Positions 8,146 through 15,855 are shown, counted from the first letter of the stretch. The stretch: DNA of 64,000 nt from Streptosporangium sp. NBC_01756 (GCF_035917975.1 NZ_CP109130.1:6696001-6760000), one strand, 5' to 3'. The notes: generated by a model from the letters alone, not told the origin. Translations and numbers: made by a program.

Positions 8146-8730
8146 ATGATCGCGCCCCCTGACGACTATGCCTGGTTCTCCTACGAGCGCTTCCCCGACC
8201 TGGCGGAGGCCTACTGCTTCACCTACGTCCGCGGCCTGACACCCGAGCAACTAGTGGCCCGGCTCGGTGCCCGGCCGGAGGACTTCACGCTTATGACGCT
8301 TGAGGAGCTGATCGCGACCAGCTACAAGCACGGCTACGGCAACGCGTTCCTCGGCGCCACGACCATCGGCGACTGGGCGTTCGTCGTCGAGCCCAACGGC
8401 GGAATCGGCGCCGATGAAGGAATCATCACGCCGTTGTCGGCGGGCACCCGCATCGTCTCCCACTTCCGCGACGTCGAAGGCGTTGAATCTTTCTACTGGA
8501 GCGAAGATGGAGAGATCCGGTTCTGCTTCATCGCTGATGACGGTTACTCGGAAGAGGTGCCGGAGGAGATCGTGGAGAGCATGCAGCGGATCGACTCCGA
8601 CTACAGACGCCTCTACCCCAGCGAAGGGCCGGCGTTCCTCATGGCTGAGCGTCTCACCGGAATCACGCTGACACCGGAACTGCTGGAGGGATCCACCTAC
8701 CTGTGCGGAGCCATTCCCGAACCGGGGTGA
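8146..8730 (+). CDS. DUF6461-type protein of unknown function
   Basis: A 194-residue soluble protein beginning MIAPPDDYAWFSYERFPDLAEAY. The N-terminal AYCFTYVRGLTPEQLVARLG, then IGDWAFVVEPNGG and the RIVSHFRDVEGVESFYWSEDG segment match the pattern of the actinobacterial DUF6461 family as I know it. No catalytic motif, signal peptide or membrane segment is visible. Start ATG 8146 fits the family start; a 3-codon frame ATG-ACG-AAA-TGA at 8138 ends over it. DUF6461 genes are typically scattered in accessory regions, which fits here. Function is unknown. Confidence 0.7.
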   Translation: MIAPPDDYAWFSYERFPDLAEAYCFTYVRGLTPEQLVARLGARPEDFTLMTLEELIATSYKHGYGNAFLGATTIGDWAFVVEPNGGIGADEGIITPLSAGTRIVSHFRDVEGVESFYWSEDGEIRFCFIADDGYSEEVPEEIVESMQRIDSDYRRLYPSEGPAFLMAERLTGITLTPELLEGSTYLCGAIPEPG

Positions 8731-8972
8731 GCAGGATCCATTGTCTGTGACCTCCGCAGGCTAGCCGCAGCCGGTGGATCACTCCGCTGCAAGCTCCTAC
8801 GAGATTCACCCGGGGGCACCGTTCTGCGCAGACCCGCTGTACTAGGCCATCAGGGTGAAAAGCTTCACTGGGGCGTCCCTGGTCTTCGTCGGTATTGTCG
8901 CGAACTACGAACGATCGTGCTCCAATAAGATCACGGAACTAAGGTATGAAACCTGAGCTTTATCCTGCGAAT

Positions 8973-9563
8973 ATGCGGCGTTGGCTCGGGGTTGTGATTG
9001 CTGTTGTAGTTGTCATGGGTATTACCGGTTGCACGCCTGCCATAGGCGGGATGACTGGAGTGAGTGTTGATGCGGAGGGTCATCCGATCATCGTTCTGGC
9101 GTGGTGTGACGGTGCGACTCCTGACGGTGTGATCGTTTACCACGACGAGGATACCTCGGGGGTGTCAGATGTCGGTATCTCAGGTGAAAATTCCGCCCTC
9201 CCGAGCATTACATCGTCGACCAAGGTTGTCGATGATGTGCGTTTCAGCGCGCCATCTCTCGATGGGCAGAGCGCTTCGGTCCGCCTTGACGTACCAACCG
9301 ATGGTTGGACTGTGCAACCGAGACCGTTCGTCATGGTGCCGGGGGTTGAGTATCACGCGTTCGGTGGCAGGCGCGACAACAATTTCAGTACCGCTCATGT
9401 CAGTTTCACTGTTGGTGATATCGCAAAGCTCAAGCCTGGAGTGGTTCTTCTCCAGCAGTACGACGAGAAGGCAACGCCGGGAGGCGACTGGGTTGATGTA
9501 ACGATCTCCCAGGAGGAGTTTGACCGCCAAGGCCAGGAGCGATCCAGCTGTGCAGGAAACTGA
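8973..9563 (+). CDS. Putative lipoprotein
   Basis: From ATG 8973 the product has 196 residues and starts with a textbook lipoprotein signal: MRRWLGVVIAVVVVMGITGC, two Arg, a hydrophobic stretch and an ITGC lipobox. An in-frame ATG at 8946 would add nine residues; AAGG lies only one base before it, so neither start has a good ribosome-binding site. The mature part is polar and beta-rich with conserved-looking Trp and Cys (LAWCDG, GWTVQP) and a C-terminal EEFDRQGQERSSCAG. I do not recognise the family. Codon use is clearly less GC-rich than the chromosome average, suggesting transfer. Confidence 0.72.
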   Translation: MRRWLGVVIAVVVVMGITGCTPAIGGMTGVSVDAEGHPIIVLAWCDGATPDGVIVYHDEDTSGVSDVGISGENSALPSITSSTKVVDDVRFSAPSLDGQSASVRLDVPTDGWTVQPRPFVMVPGVEYHAFGGRRDNNFSTAHVSFTVGDIAKLKPGVVLLQQYDEKATPGGDWVDVTISQEEFDRQGQERSSCAGN

Positions 9564-9689
9564 GAAGACGCCGATCCGGCAAGGCAAATCGGGATGGAAA
9601 GTGGCGCGGCATCTACTGAGGCGATCTCAGTGGGATCAACTTGGAAGGTTGGAATTTGATCTCGCTAGAGTGGTGCTGGAGTACATGAA

Positions 9690-9953
9690 ATGATGGGCGA
9701 CATGGGTGAGTTGATCGCATTCTTGCGCAATCGTATCGACGATGACGAGCAAGAATGGCGTACTCCACCTCGAAAACTGAGATCGATATCTTCAAGGATG
9801 CTTGGCGACGTCGAGGCGAGACGACGGATAATTGACCGCATCTCCGGTGGTGATCAGACCCATGATGACCTGCTGGTTTTAATGGGGCTCGCCACGCGTT
9901 ACTTCGACCACCCCGACTATCGGCGAAAATGGTGGACGTATCCAGATGAGTAA
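9690..9953 (+). CDS. DUF6221-like small protein
   Basis: An 87-residue protein. The start MGELIAFLRNRIDDDEQ, a middle helix with RMLGDVEARRRIIDR, and the end LMGLATRYFDHPDYRRKWW follow the layout of the actinobacterial DUF6221 family (ELxAFLxARLDEDE, then VLREVEAKRxIV, then YADHPDYRxEW), but the linker is shorter than usual. Function is unknown. A TGGAG-like site precedes ATG 9690, and a three-codon frame (ATG 9685, AAA, TGA) overlaps the start and might couple translation. It is AT-richer than its surroundings. Confidence 0.68.
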   Translation: MMGDMGELIAFLRNRIDDDEQEWRTPPRKLRSISSRMLGDVEARRRIIDRISGGDQTHDDLLVLMGLATRYFDHPDYRRKWWTYPDE

Positions 9954-10280
9954 ATAGTCACGAAAGATCAATTTGAAAGCCGCTGAGTTTGCCTTACTTC
10001 TAAATGACAGAAGAGGCTTCGCGAGCCGATTGTCATTTCTGATGTCGCCGCAGGTCGCGATCGTGCGGAATCGTAACCCGATCTACAGTAAGCCTTTTTC
10101 ATCCTCGTACCCCGGACGTCCTGAGCCCGGTCGGCAGGGGACGGATCGGATGGGATCGCAGGATGGCCTGCCAGATAGTGCTTCTTGCCTCCTCGCGAAG
10201 GAAGTCACCCTGCTGGGCTGCGGCAACAGGCTGGAAAAGACTTGATCTCTTTCTACGTCGATAACCTGGCCGTGATCGCC
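9954..10280. other. Non-coding stretch, nothing recognised
   Basis: About 330 bp between the DUF6221-like gene and a convergent minus-strand gene. A 90-codon frame (9973-10245, TTG start) is open, but its product has no recognisable domain, low GC bias at third positions and no ribosome-binding site, so it is not called. Confidence 0.5.
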
Positions 10281-10763
10281 TCAGCAGGGCCAGGTGGACG
10301 CACTCACCTCGAAGGTGTCATCCGAGTCCGGGTCGAACCGTACTTCGAGGCTGACCTCTGCGTCTTTGACCTCCTTGACCATGCATCTCCGCTTGTCGGC
10401 GGAGCCCTCGGTAGGGAGGAGCTTCCAGCCGTTGCGCAGGGCGAGGTCTCGATAGAAGGACTCAATGTCCTTGGGCGAGCTGTGCTGCCCCGAAAGGCGG
10501 TAGGAGCGGCCGACGGTGGCATGGTGGTCGTCAGTGTCAGGGCACTCGCGGTCGCGCTCTCCGTCCAGGGCCACACCGGCCGGGGTGGCATCCGGGACGT
10601 CGAACGACGTCAAAGCGGATTCGACCCTGTCGTAGTTCTCGTCGCAGGCCCTCCGATGCTCCCAGCCTCCGGAGATCAGGGGGGCGGCGAGACCGGCCAC
10701 CACCAAGGAGCTCGCCACCACCATCAACGAACAACTGAGCATCCTTTTCATGATCAAGACCAT
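10281..10763 (-). CDS. Hypothetical membrane-anchored or secreted protein
   Basis: A 160-residue protein beginning MVLIMKRMLSCSLMVVASSLVVAGLAAPLI, a single N-terminal hydrophobic segment (about residues 8-32) that is either a signal anchor or an uncleaved signal. The outer part has ACDENYDRV, then an SYRLSGQHSSPKDIESFYRDLALRNGWK stretch and ends in SASTWPC. The segment FYRDLALRNGW is reminiscent of actinobacterial lipoproteins with a YrxxLxxxGW motif, but I cannot name a family. GTG/ATG choices exist; ATG 10763 has TGAGG five bases upstream. Four cysteines could form two disulfides outside the cell. Confidence 0.6.
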   Translation of the reverse strand: MVLIMKRMLSCSLMVVASSLVVAGLAAPLISGGWEHRRACDENYDRVESALTSFDVPDATPAGVALDGERDRECPDTDDHHATVGRSYRLSGQHSSPKDIESFYRDLALRNGWKLLPTEGSADKRRCMVKEVKDAEVSLEVRFDPDSDDTFEVSASTWPC

Positions 10764-10981
10764 AGCGGCCTCAGCGACGTTGCGTAATGAATCTTTTCGT
10801 CCCCGAGTGACGGTCTGTCCGGTCACATCACGATCGCGAGTGCGGCGTTCGCCTAATGACGCAAAGAAGCTCCTGGTAAACGGGCCGATGAGGATGAAAA
10901 AGGCTCAGTGTGTGTCGCCTCCTGAGGTTTCCAGGCAACCGCCTGGTTCCGCCTCTCCATTCCCTGATACGCCCTCATGAA
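10764..10981. other. Intergenic, no feature recognised
   Basis: About 220 bp upstream of the minus-strand hypothetical protein and before the 10982 hairpin. It should contain that gene's promoter, but no clear -35/-10 pair was seen. Confidence 0.4.
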
Positions 10982-11045
10982 GATCATTTGTTGAGAAGTG
11001 CACGCCCTTCGGGCAATCCGACCGTGCACTTCTCAACAAACGATC
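10982..11045. repeat. 23-bp-arm hairpin, nearly perfect
   Basis: The left arm 10982-11004 and right arm 11023-11045 are inverted copies with one mismatch in 23 bp; the core reads TTTGTTGAGAAGTGCACG. The 18-nt loop contains a small ccc-ttc-ggg hairpin. No gene lies immediately on either side. Arm length is far beyond a usual terminator, and there is no U-run on either strand. It may be a miniature inverted-repeat element, a paired recombination site or a structured RNA. Confidence 0.9.
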
Positions 11046-11248
11046 ACTGGTCGGCGGGCCCGCACCTCCATCCGATCCCTCCTCTCTACGGCGGTCGGCC
11101 CTGCACTGGTCGGAGAGGAACGCGTCAGCTACGGTGATCGACTCTGAACGGCCCGCACGGATCGCTTCAGCATCGGCGAGATCCATGGGCGGCCGGAAAG
11201 CAAGCAACTGCGGTCCGCACGCCGTACGGCGAGACAGCCTGGCGCGGA
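11046..11248. other. Spacer between two palindromic elements
   Basis: About 200 bp without a convincing gene. A long minus-strand frame runs through both neighbouring palindromes, but it has no start with a ribosome-binding site and no recognised domain. Confidence 0.4.
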
Positions 11249-11362
11249 GGTGGGTGGGTGTTCCGGCCGGCTTATAAAAAAGCGTAACCAGCGCGCCCGT
11301 CAGGCCGGAGGCCTGAAAAACGAGACGGTCACTGCGACGGCCGGCCGGAACACCCACCCACC
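11249..11362. repeat. 114-bp palindromic element with perfect 23-bp ends
   Basis: The left end 11249-11271 (GGTGGGTGGGTGTTCCGGCC and three more bases) and right end 11340-11362 are perfect inverted copies. The 68-bp interior contains ttataaaaaa and a second perfect hairpin, caggcc-gga-ggcctg, followed by aaaaa. The outer arm is G-rich on the plus strand (runs of GG, GGG, GGG), so it could also form a non-B structure. No transposase lies inside. Size and structure fit a MITE-like non-autonomous element; no flanking duplication was found. Confidence 0.9.
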
Positions 11363-11549
11363 GCAGCGCGCACGGCGAACCCCCCGAACACCCGCCCCAG
11401 CGAGAACGCCGGTAAACCCTCAGTCCGAAACACCCATAGCGCGTACAGTGAACACCGCATCAGCGGCACCGCCGAAGCAGACGACACCCTGTTTCCCCAG
11501 CGCCCGCCAAGCCTTCCAACTGCGCTGCGGTGTCGGCGATCTGGACGGC

Positions 11550-11790
11550 GTCCGGACCAGCAAAGAGATCGTGTACGGCATCACCGGCCTGCCCGCCGAA
11601 GCGGCCGGGACCGCTCATCTCCACCACTGTGAACGGGCGCACCCGGGGAGGTGGAAAACCGTCTCCAGTGGGTTCGTGACATGGCATTCCGGGAGGATAG
11701 TTCCCAGGCCAGGACGGGAACTCACCCCTCGGTAGCCTCGTCTCCGCGTCGCGTTCTCCAACGCCAAGATCAAGCGGCCACTACGTATGG
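11550..11790 (+). pseudogene. Degenerate ISAs1-type transposase fragment
   Basis: In one frame from 11550 the translation reads VRTSKEIVYGITGLPAEAAG; in another from 11651 it reads ENRLQWVRDMAFREDSSQARTG. Together they correspond to the xVYAVTSLP ... RGHWxVENRxHWVRDVTFxEDxSQxRTG end of ISAs1/IS4-like transposases. The join around 11640-11650 requires a frameshift, and the segment before 11550 is not recognisable. It is a decayed copy distinct from the intact element at 5.8-7.2 kb, whose motif is [21 protein letters not shown]. Confidence 0.7.
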
Positions 11791-11851
11791 CCGGTACCGC
11801 ACTGCTGGCCCGGCGCGTTCTCATCGGTCGTATCGAGATGAGTGAGGCCGA

Positions 11852-11960
11852 TGTCCGGGACAAGGGGGATCGGGTCCGCGGACATCGGCCTGTGAGGGTC
11901 CACGCCCGGCACGGGGGAACCGTACGTGGACCGGTCATGGGGGGACGGGCGGTCAGTGAC
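11852..11960. repeat. Dispersed repeat, copy B, with strong hairpin
   Basis: Second copy of the repeat at 5479-5574. It includes or abuts a 17-bp inverted repeat (11845-11861 with 11874-11891, one bulge) and a second 8-bp pair, ggtccacg 11897-11904 with cgtggacc 11925-11932. The end overlaps the stop codon of the following minus-strand gene by 8 bp, as if the element had been captured at, or acts as, a gene end. Confidence 0.75.
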
Positions 11961-12420
11961 CGCCGCGAGGCTCCTGCGGGAGGCTGGTGAGCAGGAGGTA
12001 CGGATGCTCGGTGGTGCGCGCGGGGCTTCTTCCTGAGGGGAGAGCAAGCTCGGCGGTGATGCCAGGACCGATGGCGGGAGATACCGGCTCCACGCTGACG
12101 CTCTCGGGATTGGGAGCGAGCAGGGGGAACGGAGTCAGGAATTCGACGTGGCGCATCTGGTCCAGTAGTTCCTGGATGTCCCCGGCTTCGAGTGGCTCGG
12201 GGGTGTCGGTGATCCAGAGAGGGAAGGCCCAGAACCGTCGGGCCCAGCAGCGCCAGAGGACGACCCAGCCGGGGTGACGGGACTCCAGGTCACCGGCCTC
12301 GGCGGCGGCGTTGTCCAGAATCCTCACGTGCTCCGGGCTCTCAGGGGTGGCGCGTCCCGGGCCTGCTCTGCGGCGGCGACGACCACCGCGCCGGAAAGGA
12401 TCTCCTTCGGGCCTGACCAT
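11953..12420 (-). CDS. Hypothetical regulatory-locus protein
   Basis: A 155-residue protein from ATG 12420. It begins with a basic stretch (RRGGRRRRRAGPGR), then ESRHPGWVVLWRCWARRFWAFPLW, an acidic EPLEAGDIQELLDQMRHVE and a Pro-rich tail. The HPGWxVxW-x-F-xAxPxW pattern is common in small proteins encoded next to ATP-binding/XRE regulator sets in Streptomyces and relatives, as here. Function is unknown. The frame is open upstream to 12537, but that would run into the ATP-binding gene, so the shorter start with GGTGG five bases upstream is preferred. Confidence 0.65.
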   Translation of the reverse strand: MVRPEGDPFRRGGRRRRRAGPGRATPESPEHVRILDNAAAEAGDLESRHPGWVVLWRCWARRFWAFPLWITDTPEPLEAGDIQELLDQMRHVEFLTPFPLLAPNPESVSVEPVSPAIGPGITAELALPSGRSPARTTEHPYLLLTSLPQEPRGGH

Positions 12421-12533
12421 GAAAACCACCAGCCTTCTCACTATGTCGCAAAGGCGTTTTCGGATGGAGTCGGTGAATGGCGGTCTTGAAGTCGGTGCGC
12501 GGGCCGTACCTCTGAAGCGCCTGGCCGACCGGG

Positions 12534-13022
12534 TCATTGCGGTACGGCGAACCAGATCACTTTTCCGCCGCAGCCCTGTGCTCCTGCGAGTTTCAGATGC
12601 CGTATGCCGCAGTCACCCTGGGAGAGCGCGACGACGGCGAGGAGGCCGCGCCCATGTTCAAGCGCTGCGAGTTCGGTGGAGTCGATCTCGCCCAGCGTCA
12701 CCTCGGGGATCGGGCTGCTGGGCAGGAGCACCGCCTTGCAGTCGCCGTCGGCGAACTCCACGACGGTACGGCGATGCGTGTGGTAGACCCGCAGCTCATA
12801 GGGCGGGCAGGCGTGAGCTTCCGCGTTGCTGGCGACCTCGTTGACCATGAACAGAGCGTCATCGAGGTTGTCGAACTTGGCGGGTAGTGCGATCAGCGCC
12901 GTTTCGAGCAGGCGTCTGGCCTGACGCGCGAGCGGAGCCTCCACGGTCAGGGGCCATAAGAGAATCGCGGTGTGGGCAGAGCGGCGGCGACGCTGGCCGC
13001 TCTCGGCTGTGGACGGGATCAT
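12534..13022 (-). CDS. ATP-binding regulatory protein (HATPase_c_2, anti-sigma-factor-kinase-like)
   Basis: A 162-residue GHKL-fold protein of the RsbW/SpoIIAB-like group abundant in actinomycetes. The N-box is VNEVASNAEAHA, where the usual ELVTNA is replaced by EVASNA but the key Asn is kept; the G1-type box is HGRGL, and the last strand reads CGGKVIWFAV. These proteins bind ATP and act as partner-switching kinases or orphan regulators. ATG 13022 is preferred, with GGGA seven bases upstream; starts at 13052 and 13073 are possible. The gene is divergent from the XRE-DUF5753 regulator, a frequent arrangement with DUF397 partners. Confidence 0.82.
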   Translation of the reverse strand: MIPSTAESGQRRRRSAHTAILLWPLTVEAPLARQARRLLETALIALPAKFDNLDDALFMVNEVASNAEAHACPPYELRVYHTHRRTVVEFADGDCKAVLLPSSPIPEVTLGEIDSTELAALEHGRGLLAVVALSQGDCGIRHLKLAGAQGCGGKVIWFAVPQ

Positions 13023-13164
13023 CGCCGTCTTCCCTTCGAGGTGGGCAGGCATGAAGGCACTCGCGCGTCTCACACCTCATGGAGAAACTGTGACGACGTC
13101 GCTACGGAACGTGCTGGACGGCTATCATTATGCGGAACTTCCCTACTCCGCAATGACTCATTGA

Positions 13165-13218
13165 TGAGAATTCTCAAACTCGCGACTGTCTTACGAGGAT
13201 GAATTCCGAAGAATTCAT
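13165..13218. promoter_or_regulatory. Paired GAATTC-centred palindromes upstream of the XRE gene
   Basis: TGAGAATTCTCA at 13165-13176 is a perfect 12-bp palindrome; ATGAATTC-cgaa-GAATTCAT at 13199-13218 is a perfect 20-bp palindrome made of two GAATTC cores. Both lie in the AT-richer space between the divergent ATP-binding and XRE genes, 28 bp before the XRE start, where an autoregulatory operator would be. Binding by the XRE protein is inferred. Confidence 0.55.
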
Positions 13219-13245
13219 GACAGTAACGGACATAGAGGTGATGAA

Positions 13246-14088
13246 ATGCGGTACAGCTTGTCAGTCCGCGGACGCAGGTTGCTGAGAGAACTGCGCGCCA
13301 TCCGCGAATCGCGTGACCTGTCGCCCGAGCAGGTCGCCAAGCGACTGGGCTGGTCCCGGTCGAAGATTTATCGCGTGGAAAACGGCGAGAGCCGCCTGAT
13401 CCTCGAAGACCTCGAACTGCTCCTCAACGTCTACGGGGTACCCTCGCCGCAGGCGGAAGCGCTCGGCAAACTCTGCCGGGAGGCATGGAAGCGCGGTTGG
13501 TGGCTGGCCTACAGCGACATGTACAAAGGGGGCTCGTACTTCGTCCTGGAAGACGACGCCTCAGCGATCACGTTCGTCGCCCACAACATCCCTGGACTGC
13601 TGCAAACCTCTGAGTACGCCCACGCTCTGATCGCGGAGACCTTGTTGGACGGATCTGATCAGGAGATACGTCGACGTGCTGAGACACGCGTCGCCCGCCA
13701 TCAGATTCTCGGCCGTGCCAACGCACCTCGGATCACCGTCATCCTGGACGAGGCCATCCTGTGGCGAGCCGTCGGCGGGACCGAAGTCGCCCACGCTCAA
13801 CTCGACCACCTGATCGGTGTCGCAACCCACCCGGAGATCACCGTTCACGTCATCCCTTTTAATGCGGGAGGTCATCCGGGCCTGGACGGGGAATTCACCA
13901 TTCTGGATTTTCCCGACAAGGAGGACCCTCCTGTGGCCTATCAGGAGGGTCTGTTCGGAGATATCTTCGTGGAGGCGCCCGAAGACGTCGCCCGTTACTA
14001 CCGGGCCGCCGATACCGCACGCGAAAGAGCCCTTGTCCACGACGATTCGGTGGCGCTGATCAAGGACGTGAGGAAGGCGACGCGATGA
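13246..14088 (+). CDS. XRE-family regulator with DUF5753
   Basis: A 280-residue protein with an N-terminal helix-turn-helix (residues about 14-68: LRAIRESRDLSPEQVAKRLGWSRSKIYRVENGESR) and a C-terminal DUF5753 region from about residue 95 (FVAHNIPGLLQTSEYAHALI, RVARHQILGRANAPRITVILDEAILWR, then HPEITVHVIPFNAGGHPGLDGEFTILDFP). This architecture is a hallmark of actinomycete whiJ-type regulators, which work with a DUF397 partner. The gene overlaps that partner by an ATGA, so translation is coupled. GAGGTGA precedes ATG 13246. Developmental or antibiotic regulation is known for relatives; the target here is not known. Confidence 0.95.
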   Translation: MRYSLSVRGRRLLRELRAIRESRDLSPEQVAKRLGWSRSKIYRVENGESRLILEDLELLLNVYGVPSPQAEALGKLCREAWKRGWWLAYSDMYKGGSYFVLEDDASAITFVAHNIPGLLQTSEYAHALIAETLLDGSDQEIRRRAETRVARHQILGRANAPRITVILDEAILWRAVGGTEVAHAQLDHLIGVATHPEITVHVIPFNAGGHPGLDGEFTILDFPDKEDPPVAYQEGLFGDIFVEAPEDVARYYRAADTARERALVHDDSVALIKDVRKATR

Positions 14089-14537
14089 CCGGCGAGCAGG
14101 AATGGATCACCAGCAGCTACAGCGGCAGCGGCCAGCAGTGCGTTCAGATGAAGCCGACACCGTCCGGAGTCACCGTTCGCGACTCCAAGAATCCGGACGG
14201 CGCATGGCTGGCGTGCACTTCTGAGGCCTGGCGGTCACTGGTGGCCGCAGCCAAGGACGGCGTCTACGATCTGCCCGCGCACGTGCGGGAAGCACCATCT
14301 CGGCCGGCGAAACCAGCCTTTGGAGACCTTCGCCTGATGACAGCCAGGTGGCTGCCCGTTCCCCGTCGAGACGATGGGCACCTGTCGATCGCGTTCGTTG
14401 ACGACCACGTGGCGATGAGGCTCTCCCCAAGGCCTGAGACGCTCGTCTTCACCCCGGGTGAATGGGACGCGTGGCTGTGCGGGGCCAGAGACGGAGAGTT
14501 CGACCGTCTTGCTCCTGTGCCTTGTGCGGAGGATTAG
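14085..14537 (+). CDS. Protein with two DUF397 domains
   Basis: A 150-residue partner of the upstream XRE-DUF5753 protein. The first DUF397 unit (residues about 5-63: EWITSSYSGSGQQCVQM, VTVRDSKNPDGAWLACTSEAWRSLV) is canonical. The second (about 95-145: HLSIAFVDDHVAMRL, LVFTPGEWDAWLCGARDGEFD) is shorter and more divergent. Most DUF397 proteins have one unit of about 60-80 residues, so the duplication is less usual. The start overlaps the preceding stop by 4 bp. DUF397 proteins are thought to modulate their XRE partner; I infer the same here. Confidence 0.93.
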   Translation: MTGEQEWITSSYSGSGQQCVQMKPTPSGVTVRDSKNPDGAWLACTSEAWRSLVAAAKDGVYDLPAHVREAPSRPAKPAFGDLRLMTARWLPVPRRDDGHLSIAFVDDHVAMRLSPRPETLVFTPGEWDAWLCGARDGEFDRLAPVPCAED

Positions 14538-14594
14538 CCAAGGTGTTGCCGCTGCTCCTCGCCATCGCCAAGGAGCCCTGATGGACGAGAACCC

Positions 14595-14744
14595 TCAGAA
14601 GGCTCCGTCCTTCTCCAGCGCGAAGAACCAGATGGCCCCAAGACCGATGTTCCAGTTCGGCTCGTATGCGCCGGCGCGGACCGTGATGTTGTCGATGATC
14701 CGCAGGTGCCCGGTGAACGCCTCGGCGCCGGAGGCCGGAAGCCG
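14595..14744 (-). pseudogene. Orphan C-terminal gene fragment after the DUF2804 stop
   Basis: Directly after the DUF2804 stop codon, and in the same frame, the minus strand stays open for 49 codons with protein-like composition (AFTGHLRIIDNITVRAG, then EPNWNIGLGAIWFFALEKDG) before TGA 14595-14597. No ATG, GTG or TTG lies near its beginning, so it cannot start independently. It reads like the tail of a lost gene. I do not recognise the family. Stop-codon read-through is possible but less likely, because DUF2804 proteins end with the HxRW motif seen just before the stop. Confidence 0.4.
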
Positions 14745-15758
14745 TCACCAGCGCATGTGGACCTGTTCGGCCCAGCCGAGCAGGCCGTCCACCTCGATCG
14801 GAGACCCGCCGACGGGGCGGATGACGCCGGAGTAGTGGCCGAAGCACTGGTGGGTGTCGTTGAGGATCAGACCGGTATCGGTCCGGTCGGCGCGTTCGTG
14901 GAACGGGGTGAAGGTCAGCTCGACCCGATCGGATCCGGGGGTCCGGACCGTCCAGGGGCCGAGGAAGTCGGAGTATCCCCAGTCGAGTTCTTCACCGATC
15001 TTGGTGAGCCGGCCGTCCACGCACAGCGCGTTCTCGGTCATCCCGGTACCGACGGTCCACTTGCCGCCCAACTGCAGGCCCACCGTGTGCCCGCCGGTAT
15101 GTCCCGAGGCCGCGCCCCAGTTCCACAGGGTGTCGTACGGCCAGCGTCCCCGGCCGTGGTCGAGGACCCCCCAGCCGCCGGTGAAGTCGATCGCGGTCGA
15201 GCCGATCCGGACGGTGCCCTCGGCGGGGCGGGCGGTGTGCTTGGAGGTGTACTGGAAACGGCGCCCGCTCCACGGGACGACCACGCTGAGCGTTTCGTGC
15301 CCGGGCGGGAGGGCGACCAGAAGATCCGCTTCCAGCGGCCCGTCAGGGGTGGCGCACCGGGCCGTCAGGCGGGTGCCGCTCTCCTCCTGCCGGATCCCCA
15401 CGGTCACCGCGCCCCGTACGGTCACATCCCCGTCGCCGAGACTCTGCGGCAGCCGCACACCGCGAGCGAGAGGGATCATGCTGGTTCTGGCGAGCTCACG
15501 CCCGCCGTACTCCAGGAAGTAGACGCTGTTGAGGCCCAGGTAGTCGATGTCGCTGACGGTGATGGCGATCAGGTGCGTCGGTGTCGTGACGCACCAGTAC
15601 TCCCAGCGTTTGGTCCGGCCCCAGCCACGCAGGTTGCAGCGGTGCAGCGGTGTCCGCGACCAGCCGACGGCCGCCGGGTTGAGCCGCCCGTCCGGAGTGC
15701 AAAGATCGGTCGGCGCGGTGATCTCCCGCTCGTGGGTGGACGCCTCGTGAGTGGACAT
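14745..15758 (-). CDS. DUF2804 family protein
   Basis: A 337-residue protein of the DUF2804 family. Visible family features are the N-terminal ITAPTDLCTPDGRLNPAAVGWSR, the RTKRWEYW segment, GWGVLDHGRGRWPYDTLWNWG (about 210-230), GLQLGGKWT and the C-terminal GWAEQVHMRW. The fold is probably beta-rich; no enzyme activity has been established for the family to my knowledge. ATG 15758 matches the family start, and the frame upstream overlaps the next gene. It is transcribed in the same direction as the luciferase-like oxidoreductase upstream, 97 bp away, and could share its transcript. Confidence 0.88.
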   Translation of the reverse strand: MSTHEASTHEREITAPTDLCTPDGRLNPAAVGWSRTPLHRCNLRGWGRTKRWEYWCVTTPTHLIAITVSDIDYLGLNSVYFLEYGGRELARTSMIPLARGVRLPQSLGDGDVTVRGAVTVGIRQEESGTRLTARCATPDGPLEADLLVALPPGHETLSVVVPWSGRRFQYTSKHTARPAEGTVRIGSTAIDFTGGWGVLDHGRGRWPYDTLWNWGAASGHTGGHTVGLQLGGKWTVGTGMTENALCVDGRLTKIGEELDWGYSDFLGPWTVRTPGSDRVELTFTPFHERADRTDTGLILNDTHQCFGHYSGVIRPVGGSPIEVDGLLGWAEQVHMRW

Positions 15759-15855
15759 GGGCCGCAGCCTAACCGGATGCGGCCGGCGGTCGACAGCATC
15801 CGGTGCGGTGCGTGAGAGGCTCCGAAGCAGGCTCGGATTCGCGATGGCCGTCGGC

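Noticed and set aside
9973-10245. Possible 90-residue gene.
   Set aside because: TTG start, no ribosome-binding site, no domain, and no coding bias.
14595-14747. Selenocysteine read-through of the DUF2804 TGA.
   Set aside because: No SECIS-like hairpin directly after the TGA was seen, and DUF2804 proteins normally end at this HxRW motif.
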